Assembly (NCBI GenBank): GCA_007119985.1 | Contig: SKOQ01000198.1 | Location: 1 to 29,375, forward strand | Length of the DNA stretch: 29,375 nt | Direction of reading: 5' to 3' | Source of the DNA: Marinospirillum sp. | GTDB taxonomy: Bacteria > Pseudomonadota > Gammaproteobacteria > Pseudomonadales > Halomonadaceae | Shown: positions 24,109 through 29,375 of the stretch, one piece after another | How positions within the stretch are numbered: the first letter of the stretch is position 1 | How the letters are laid out: each line of letters opens with the position of its first letter | The notes under the pieces: model-generated | What the model was told of the DNA's origin: nothing | The model's input: the letters and a program-made list of their open reading frames with translations, nothing else | The model's database searches: none | Position numbers and translations under genes: made by a program

Positions 24109-24129
24109 CCGCACTCTTTCGAGTGCGGC
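24099..24129 (-). terminator. Intrinsic terminator of the small exported-protein gene
   Basis: Minus strand GCCGCACTC-GAAA-GAGTGCGGC then TATTTTTTT (down to 24099). Perfect 9-bp stem with a GAAA tetraloop. It overlaps the last base of the stop codon of the convergent ars fusion gene. Confidence 0.88.
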
Positions 24130-24150
24130 CGATCAAAACGCATCGCGCTG

Positions 24151-24513
24151 TTAGCGAACGATCTGCGTGGCAGTTTCTAGGTAAACACGACCTTTACGCT
24201 GCATATCACGCGCATCTGTGCCTTCAGAAGCAATGTGCAGCTCCTCCAGCGTATCAACCAAAGCATTCACTTCTGCTTGAATTTTTTCCAATGCATTTTC
24301 AAGGGTGTAGGTTAACTGATGGACTTCTGCCATCTGCGCCCGACCCAGATTTCTATTTTCTAAAACGGCTGCCAAGCGCTGGTTATACTCAGAAAAATTC
24401 TGCACAGCTTCTTGCAAGGTATCGGCGGGCAAACCACGGAAATGATCTGGACGATCGGCTTGTGCTGCAGTGGCCACAAAAAGTAAAGCACAGGCCGCGA
24501 TAAGGTACTTCAT
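24151..24513 (-). CDS. Small exported protein, probably DUF6746 family
   Basis: 120 aa from ATG 24513, preceded by AAGGAG at 7 nt (an ATG ten codons earlier has no ribosome-binding site). Signal peptide MKYLIAACALLFVATAAQA, cleavage likely before DRPDHF, so periplasmic. The mature part is almost wholly helical with heptad-like spacing (LQEAVQNFSEYNQRLAAVLE, then VHQLTYTLENALEKI), probably a coiled-coil hairpin. The DRPDHF(R/K)G start and the HQLTYTLENALE core match what I recall of DUF6746; function unknown. No cysteines in the mature part. Monocistronic, divergent from regB. Confidence 0.82.
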   Translation of the reverse strand: MKYLIAACALLFVATAAQADRPDHFRGLPADTLQEAVQNFSEYNQRLAAVLENRNLGRAQMAEVHQLTYTLENALEKIQAEVNALVDTLEELHIASEGTDARDMQRKGRVYLETATQIVR

Positions 24514-24704
24514 TGGACTCTCCTTGAAATCAAATAGTAACAATTAGCGTTTGCATATTAGTTGAACTCAATGAGACCAAGCAAGCTTTTTTTACCCCCC
24601 GCGAAGCCTTCCATCCCTCATGCGATGAAAAACACTTCCGATTTTGCTAATAAGACGAATGAATAGGTTAGAATAGCGCGTTTGGGCCTGAACTGGAGTT
24701 TGCT

Positions 24705-25976
24705 GTGCGCGATGCCCCTCTGCCGCTCTCGACACCGGGACGCAATCTGATGCGTCTTTCATTGGTGCGCGGAATAACCTGGACAGGCTTTCTAGCGGGG
24801 ATACTCCTCGGATTAGAGGTTTTTGGTTTTCAGCTACACTTACTGGCGGTGTTCAGCACCATTGTCGCTATGGCGATGATCAATCTGCTGACCTGGTGGC
24901 GCTTACAGTGGCCCCATCCAGTCGCCGACTGGGAGTACCTACTCCACCTGCTGCTGGATGTGCTCGGTCTTTCAGTGCTTTTTTACTTTACTGGCGGTGC
25001 CACCAATCCTTTTATTTCCTATTTTTTGGTCCCGCTGACCATCTCTGCCGCTACGCTGCCATGGCATTTTAGCTGGATTCTGGCTTCGATCATTTTGATC
25101 AACTATACCCTGCTGATGTTTTTTAACTTCCCTGTTCCACAGTTTATTGAGACACATCACTCTTCACTCAACCTACACATCGTCGGTATGTGGGCGAACT
25201 TTATTCTCAGCACCGGCTTGATCACCGTCTTTGTCTACAAGATGGCTCAGTCCTTGCGCCAACGCGATGCGGATCTCTCCGACACGCGCGAGAAATCCCT
25301 GCGCGACGAGCAGATTATGGCTGTCGCGACTCAAGCGGCCGGTACCGCACATGAACTGGGTACGCCCCTCTCGACGATGGCCGTCATGCTCAAAGAGCTC
25401 AGCCACGAGTATCCTGACCAGCCCCAACTGCAAGCCGATTTAGCTTTACTGCGTCAACAGGTCGATACCTGTAAAATCACCTTGCAATCTTTAGTCAGCA
25501 ACGCCGATAAATCTCGGCTACTGAACCCTGAACGCAAGGCTGTTGATCTTTTCTTAAAGGGTGTTTTAGAGCATTGGGAAGTCTTACGCCCTGATGTGCG
25601 CTATCAAATTCATTGGCCCACACCACCTTGCAGCGAAGCGTGGATTTTGGCTGATATCACGCTACAACAGGCTTTGATCAACCTACTCAACAATGCGGCG
25701 GACGCCTCTTCTGAAGTGGTCACGATTCAGCTCAACTGGACCCAAGAGGAGCTTCATCTTGATCTACTCGATCAAGGGCCAGGAATTCCACTCGATCTGG
25801 CCGAAAAACTTGGGCAGACGTTTATCAGCACCAAAAGCAAGGGCTTAGGACTCGGGTTGTTCTTAACCCATGCCACGATTAATCGCCTCGGCGGCACAGT
25901 GCGCCTCTATAACCACCAGCAAGGCGGCACGCTGACAGAAGTACGCATCCCCTTGAGCCACCCTGAAGCTGAATAA
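24705..25976 (+). CDS. regB: Redox-responsive sensor histidine kinase RegB/PrrB/RoxS
   Basis: Membrane kinase that reads respiratory redox state and phosphorylates RegA. 423 aa from GTG 24705, with GGAG 6 nt upstream. Six membrane segments between about 20 and 180. The quinone-binding motif GGATNPF is at 97-103, between the third and fourth segments. H-box AGTAHELGTPLSTM with phospho-acceptor His216; the conserved redox cysteine equivalent to Rhodobacter Cys265 is Cys256 in QQVDTCKITL. ATP-binding: LLNNAADAS (N box), DQGPGIP (G1), KGLGLGLFL (G2). A -10-like TAGAAT at 24669-24674 lies upstream without a good -35. The response-regulator gene follows after 53 bp. Confidence 0.93.
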   Translation: MRDAPLPLSTPGRNLMRLSLVRGITWTGFLAGILLGLEVFGFQLHLLAVFSTIVAMAMINLLTWWRLQWPHPVADWEYLLHLLLDVLGLSVLFYFTGGATNPFISYFLVPLTISAATLPWHFSWILASIILINYTLLMFFNFPVPQFIETHHSSLNLHIVGMWANFILSTGLITVFVYKMAQSLRQRDADLSDTREKSLRDEQIMAVATQAAGTAHELGTPLSTMAVMLKELSHEYPDQPQLQADLALLRQQVDTCKITLQSLVSNADKSRLLNPERKAVDLFLKGVLEHWEVLRPDVRYQIHWPTPPCSEAWILADITLQQALINLLNNAADASSEVVTIQLNWTQEELHLDLLDQGPGIPLDLAEKLGQTFISTKSKGLGLGLFLTHATINRLGGTVRLYNHQQGGTLTEVRIPLSHPEAE

Positions 25977-26029
25977 GCGGATGCAGGTGGCAAGTTTTTA
26001 TCACAACCAGCGATACCACGGAGCACAAG

Positions 26030-26581
26030 ATGCAAGAGCTCACTCATGAAGAGCAAACCCGTATTCTGATTATTGATGATGATGATATTTTCGCTCAGGT
26101 TCTTGAGCGTGCCTTTCAGCGGCGCGGCTATGAAACAGCGCGTGCTAGCAATGAAAAAGAAGCGCTGGAGCTGACACAGGAGCTTGAACCGGATTACATC
26201 ACGCTGGATCTGAAGCTTGAGGGCAGCTCTGGGCTGACGCTTTTGCCCCAGCTTTTAGAGGCCTCTTCCCTCTCTAAGATTGTCGTGCTGACAGGCTATT
26301 CGAGCATTGCGACTGCCGTCGAGGCCATCAAACTGGGCGCCATCAACTACCTCTGCAAGCCTGCCGATGCCGATGAGGTCCTTGCAGCATTAAATAAGCA
26401 GGCAGGAGATCCAGAAACCCCTCTGGCCGAACAGCCGATGTCCGTCAATCGCTTAACTTGGGAACATATCCAAAAAGTCCTGCATGAGCATGAGGGCAAT
26501 ATCTCCGCAACAGCACGCGCTTTAGGCATGCATCGACGTACCTTGCAACGCAAACTGCAAAAGCGCCCGGTTAAGCGCTAA
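26030..26581 (+). CDS. regA: Response regulator RegA/PrrA/RoxR
   Basis: DNA-binding regulator partnered with the kinase upstream; in relatives it controls oxidases, respiration and redox balance. 183 aa, the typical small size. Receiver: acidic pocket IIDDDD (Asp16-19), phospho-acceptor Asp60 in ITLDLKLEGSSG, Thr88 in VLTGYSS, Lys110 in CKPAD. The C-terminal Fis-type helix-turn-helix GNISATARALGMHRRTLQRK is the near-invariant end of the RegA/ActR/PrrA family. GGAG lies ahead of the ATG. The stop overlaps by 4 nt the stop end of the convergent CbiM-like gene. No senC/sco gene, which often accompanies this pair, is in the window. Confidence 0.93.
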   Translation: MQELTHEEQTRILIIDDDDIFAQVLERAFQRRGYETARASNEKEALELTQELEPDYITLDLKLEGSSGLTLLPQLLEASSLSKIVVLTGYSSIATAVEAIKLGAINYLCKPADADEVLAALNKQAGDPETPLAEQPMSVNRLTWEHIQKVLHEHEGNISATARALGMHRRTLQRKLQKRPVKR

Positions 26582-27249
26582 GCCTGATCCAGGTATTTCT
26601 GCGGGTCAAAAGCGCGCACCCAGTCAGGTAAAAACGCAGTCATCGAAGTGATAATTACCCCATTGATGATCGCCTCAGGCGGTAGAGTCAGTGGTAAAAA
26701 CAAGAAATAATCACGCGAGAGAAAGGAAAACTCGACATTGGATGTCAACAGGGCAGCAAAGAGGATCACCCCAAGGCCAGAACCTAGCGCAGCAACAGCC
26801 GCACCACCGCAGCCAGCGATCAAGACAAAGATAAAATAATTGGCGGGCAAGGCACGCTCGACCCAGCGCCACAGCCCGTGACTGATCAAAACGGGCACCA
26901 AACAGGTGATTAAGGCATTGATACCAAACATATCCCAACTGGCCTTCCCTGCCAGCGTCAGCGCCAGTAGCGCAATACTGGTCGCGATCAGTGCCATAGG
27001 CCAGTAAAACATCAGCGTTAAGGTCGTGGCCAGCAAGACATGAATGGAAACCGAATAGCTGATAGCGGCCTGCAACTGCCAGATTAAACCCACCACTAAA
27101 GTGCCGCCAAGAAACAAGTGCTGAAGACCTGGCTCGCGCAGCAAGATACGCCAAGGCACAGCCCATAAGGCCCAGATCAAAAAACCGCCATACAAACCCA
27201 GCGCCAGCAGGCCGATCCAACCGGGCGACAAAGAAGCTGAAAAACTCAT
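26578..27249 (-). CDS. CbiM-like integral membrane protein (ECF-permease-related)
   Basis: 223 aa, almost entirely hydrophobic, about six to seven membrane helices (for example GWIGLLALGLYGGFLIWALW, HLFLGGTLVVGLIW, VLLATTLTLMFYWPMALIA). The pattern HVLLATTLTLMFYWPMALI and PPEAIINGVIITSMTAFLPDWV near the C-terminus resembles the CbiM-like group (energy-coupling-factor transporter S/permease-related, COG3235 as I recall). True CbiM/NikM proteins bind metal with an N-terminal Met-His; here residue 2 is Ser, so nickel/cobalt transport is doubtful. GAGGAGAGG precedes the ATG. No cbiN/cbiQ/cbiO neighbour. Convergent with regA, stop codons overlapping by 4 nt. Confidence 0.75.
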   Translation of the reverse strand: MSFSASLSPGWIGLLALGLYGGFLIWALWAVPWRILLREPGLQHLFLGGTLVVGLIWQLQAAISYSVSIHVLLATTLTLMFYWPMALIATSIALLALTLAGKASWDMFGINALITCLVPVLISHGLWRWVERALPANYFIFVLIAGCGGAAVAALGSGLGVILFAALLTSNVEFSFLSRDYFLFLPLTLPPEAIINGVIITSMTAFLPDWVRAFDPQKYLDQA

Positions 27250-27292
27250 CGTCCTCTCCTCAATAAGATAACAAAAACATGACTTTTCTCAG

Positions 27293-27321
27293 TTGAAAGG
27301 CCTGCATTGAAACGGCATACT
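27293..27321 (+). promoter_or_regulatory. Predicted promoter of the chemoreceptor gene
   Basis: TTGAAA (27293-27298), 17-bp spacer, CATACT (27316-27321): 5/6 and 4/6 to sigma70 consensus. I looked for a sigma28 pattern (TAAA, GCCGATAA) and did not find one. Leader would be about 100 nt. Confidence 0.42.
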
Positions 27322-27427
27322 TGTGCGCTGCAACAAATCTAGCCCAAGGAGTAGAGCTAAATCCTCTGTGCCTGGCTGGTCATCGACTTGGTTTTCTTGC
27401 CTGACAACACATGAAGAGGATTGGACT

Positions 27428-29086
27428 ATGCTGGTGTACTTGCGTCAATGGGCAATCAGTACGCGCTTGGGTTTTATTTTAGCGGCCGCTTTGATCTCTC
27501 TTGCCGTTGTCGGCGGCTTGGCGCTCCTTCAGGAACGCCAAGCATTACTGGATGAAAAACGCCACCAACTCAGCCTGCTGCATGAGCTGGCTCAGCATAC
27601 GCTTGAGTCTTACCACCAGCAAGTCCTCAGCGGCCAGCTGACCGAAGCCCGCGCCCAAGCACTGGCTTTAGAACAAATTCGACAATGGCGCTTTACCACC
27701 GGTCAGGACCAAGACTACTTCTGGATCCTCGATCGTCAAGGACTGATGCTGATGCATCCTGAGCAACCAGAACTAGAAGGGCGCAATGTGCGCCAAGTGC
27801 GAGACCCTCAGGATCAGCCTTTCATCGCCGAACTCCTTGATCGATCTCGCCAAGAACCCCTAGGGATGGTGCGCTATGTCTGGGATAAACCTGGATTTAG
27901 TGCACCTGTTGGCAAAATGAGCGTCTTCACTTCTTTTGAGACCTGGGATTGGGTGCTGGTCAATGGTATTTATCTAGACACACTCAATGCACAACTACGC
28001 CGTCATAGCTTCAACCTGATTGGCCTGTTTATTCTGGCCGCTGTGCTGTTGGCAGGTTTAGTCTTTGCCGTGATCCGCTCAGTCATTCAGCCATTAAAGC
28101 AGATGCTCGCGCGAATGCGGGAAATTGCCGATGGCGATGGTGATCTCACCCACCGCCTGAGTGAAGCAGGCCAAGATGAGCTGATGCACATTAATCGCGC
28201 TTTCAATCGCTTTATCACTCAGATTCATGATCTCGTTCAAGCCTCGCGCCAATCTGCACTGGCCGTTTCTGCTGCAGCAGAAGAACTCTCCGCAGTGACC
28301 CATCAAAGCCAGCAGACGGTCGATCAACAAAGCCAAGAAACAGATCAGGTCGCCACGGCGATGAATCAGATGAGTGCCACGGTTCAAGAAGTCGCACGCC
28401 ATGCGCAACAAGCTGCAGAAGCCGCACGCGCAGCGAACCACAAAACCCAGCAGGGCCATGAGCGCCTGAATCTGACACTCAATACGCTGGGCCAGCTGGA
28501 CAGCAGCATTCAATCAACGGCTTTATCGATGACGCGCCTGAAAGAAGGCACGGAGAATATCGGCAGCATTATGGAGGTGATTCGTAATGTGGCCGAGCAG
28601 ACCAACCTGCTGGCATTGAATGCAGCGATTGAAGCCGCGCGCGCCGGTGAACATGGTCGAGGTTTTGCAGTGGTGGCCGATGAAGTGCGCAATCTAGCCG
28701 CCCGCACCCAAGCCAGCACAGAAGAAATTCACAGCATGATTGAGCGTTTAGTCGCAGAGGCCGAGGCCTCCTTCCAAGCGATGCAGGAGAGCCAGCAGCA
28801 GGCCAGTCATACCCTAGAGCACGCACAGCAAACCACTCAAGCCCTAGAGGATGTCCGCCATCATATCCATCAAATGGCTGATATGAACACCCAGATTGCC
28901 AGCGCTGCCGAGCAGCAAGCAGCGGTTGCTGATGAGATGAGCCATAATCTCGTCAATATCAATGATCTGGCTGGGCAAACACGCGAAGGTGCTGTGCATA
29001 CAACCGCCGCCAGCCATGAACTGGCCCAGTTAGCCGAGCAACTAGAGCAGCAGGTCAGCCAGTTTAAAACTCAACAAGCTGGCTAG
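27428..29086 (+). CDS. Methyl-accepting chemotaxis protein with single Cache sensor
   Basis: Transmembrane chemoreceptor coupling a periplasmic signal to CheA/CheW. 552 aa from ATG 27428, which has AGAGG upstream; a reading from 27323 would add 35 unlikely residues. TM1 about 13-34; periplasmic domain about 40-190 with the single-Cache signature DYFWILDRQGLMLMHP and ETWDWVLVNGIYLD; TM2 about 196-216; HAMP 217-270 (VIQPLKQMLARMREIADGDGDLT region); then a long signalling coiled coil whose hairpin tip holds EQTNLLALNAAIEAARAGE and FAVVADEVRNLA at about 383-424. No C-terminal methyltransferase-binding pentapeptide. Ligand unknown; sCache receptors often sense small organic acids. No che genes nearby. 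Confidence 0.93.
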   Translation: MLVYLRQWAISTRLGFILAAALISLAVVGGLALLQERQALLDEKRHQLSLLHELAQHTLESYHQQVLSGQLTEARAQALALEQIRQWRFTTGQDQDYFWILDRQGLMLMHPEQPELEGRNVRQVRDPQDQPFIAELLDRSRQEPLGMVRYVWDKPGFSAPVGKMSVFTSFETWDWVLVNGIYLDTLNAQLRRHSFNLIGLFILAAVLLAGLVFAVIRSVIQPLKQMLARMREIADGDGDLTHRLSEAGQDELMHINRAFNRFITQIHDLVQASRQSALAVSAAAEELSAVTHQSQQTVDQQSQETDQVATAMNQMSATVQEVARHAQQAAEAARAANHKTQQGHERLNLTLNTLGQLDSSIQSTALSMTRLKEGTENIGSIMEVIRNVAEQTNLLALNAAIEAARAGEHGRGFAVVADEVRNLAARTQASTEEIHSMIERLVAEAEASFQAMQESQQQASHTLEHAQQTTQALEDVRHHIHQMADMNTQIASAAEQQAAVADEMSHNLVNINDLAGQTREGAVHTTAASHELAQLAEQLEQQVSQFKTQQAG

Positions 29087-29105
29087 TGATTTTCTTCAAC
29101 TCTGT

Positions 29106-29375
29106 TTAGAGGTCCTCTGGCGGAGTTGGGCTCTGGCCTGCAAGGCTCACGCGATTGCGGCCTGCGGCCTTAGCCAGATAGAGCTGCTGATCGACTTCTT
29201 TCAGCAACTGATCGATCGTTTGCCCAGGCTGGTGTTGGCTCACACCGGCACTGACTCTTTGCACCACATGCTCATGCGGCGTCTGGCTCATACAACGCCG
29301 CACCTTCTCTGCAACATGGAAGGCACCCGCAACATCTGTTGCTGGACAGATCAACAAAAACTCTTCACCACCCCA
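29106..29375 (-). CDS. GGDEF-domain protein, probable diguanylate cyclase (C-terminal fragment)
   Basis: 89 codons plus stop, cut by the right window edge at the active site. The first residues inside the window on the minus strand are WGGEEFLLICPATDV: GGEEF is an active-type signature for making cyclic di-GMP from two GTP. The domain continues with AEKVRRCM and VSAGVSQHQPGQTIDQLLKEVD and ends with the family-typical DQQLYLAKAAGRNRVSL. The N-terminal sensor part and any RxxD inhibitory site lie outside. Convergent with the chemoreceptor, 19 bp between the stops, with no clear terminator. Confidence 0.9.
   Translation of the reverse strand, partial: WGGEEFLLICPATDVAGAFHVAEKVRRCMSQTPHEHVVQRVSAGVSQHQPGQTIDQLLKEVDQQLYLAKAAGRNRVSLAGQSPTPPEDL

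Noticed and set aside
26711..27220. Minus-strand 169-codon frame within the CbiM-like gene
   Set aside because: Alternative frame of the membrane protein gene. The frame kept has a good ribosome-binding site and continuous hydrophobic helices; this one has neither.
27250..27427. Sigma28 flagellar promoter for the chemoreceptor
   Set aside because: No TAAA with a correctly spaced GCCGATAA in this stretch; a sigma70-like pair fits better.
1..29375. CRISPR arrays, insertion sequences, phage genes, toxin-antitoxin pairs
   Set aside because: No regularly spaced repeats, transposase or integrase motifs, or small toxin/antitoxin pairs were seen on either strand.

Overview
This window reads as chromosomal housekeeping DNA from a gammaproteobacterium near the Pseudomonadales/Oceanospirillales. 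The main evidence is gene order. A long-form gap gene diverges from mfd, and the chain tig-clpP-clpX-lon-hupB-ppiD lies next to a tRNA cluster and folD, as in Pseudomonas and relatives. Protein motifs also look Pseudomonas-like (GAPDH with an extra N-terminal domain, ClpP, RegB/RoxS). Base composition looks close to 50% G+C by eye, lower than most Pseudomonas. Genus-level assignment is not possible from reading alone. I saw no insertion sequence, prophage, CRISPR array or integrase.

Layout. (1) 1-5913: a gap gene cut by the left edge (minus) diverges from mfd (plus), which is followed at 17 bp by a CsiV-type envelope gene. A bidirectional terminator closes that side. (2) 6022-8805 (minus): nagZ, an MscS-type channel and hpt, probably one operon; channel and hpt overlap by 4 nt. 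(3) 8918-17692 (minus): tig, clpP, clpX, lon, hupB, ppiD, a chaperone/protease/nucleoid block punctuated by intrinsic terminators and intercistronic hairpins. (4) 17912-18353 (minus): a tRNA operon Pro-Arg-His with a strong promoter and a terminator, divergent from folD. (5) 18455-21458 (plus): folD, an aromatic/aspartate-type aminotransferase and an XRE regulator with an unassigned C-terminal half. (6) 21548-23134 (minus): prfC. (7) 23395-24108 (plus): a fused arsenate reductase-ArsR regulator. (8) 24151-24513 (minus): a small exported protein. (9) 24705-26581 (plus): a RegB/RegA (RoxS/RoxR, PrrB/PrrA) redox two-component pair, convergent by a 4-nt overlap with a CbiM-like membrane protein. 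(10) 27428-29375: a single-Cache chemoreceptor and the C-terminal end of a GGDEF protein cut by the right edge.

How it fits together: most genes serve protein quality control (Tig, ClpXP, Lon, PpiD), translation (tRNAs, RF3), one-carbon and purine metabolism (FolD, Hpt), the cell wall (NagZ, CsiV) and repair (Mfd). The accessory content is the signalling stretch from 20.8 kb to the right end. The most unusual item is the ArsC-ArsR fusion: it keeps all three reductase cysteines and a Cys-Val-Cys metalloid site, and has no efflux gene beside it.
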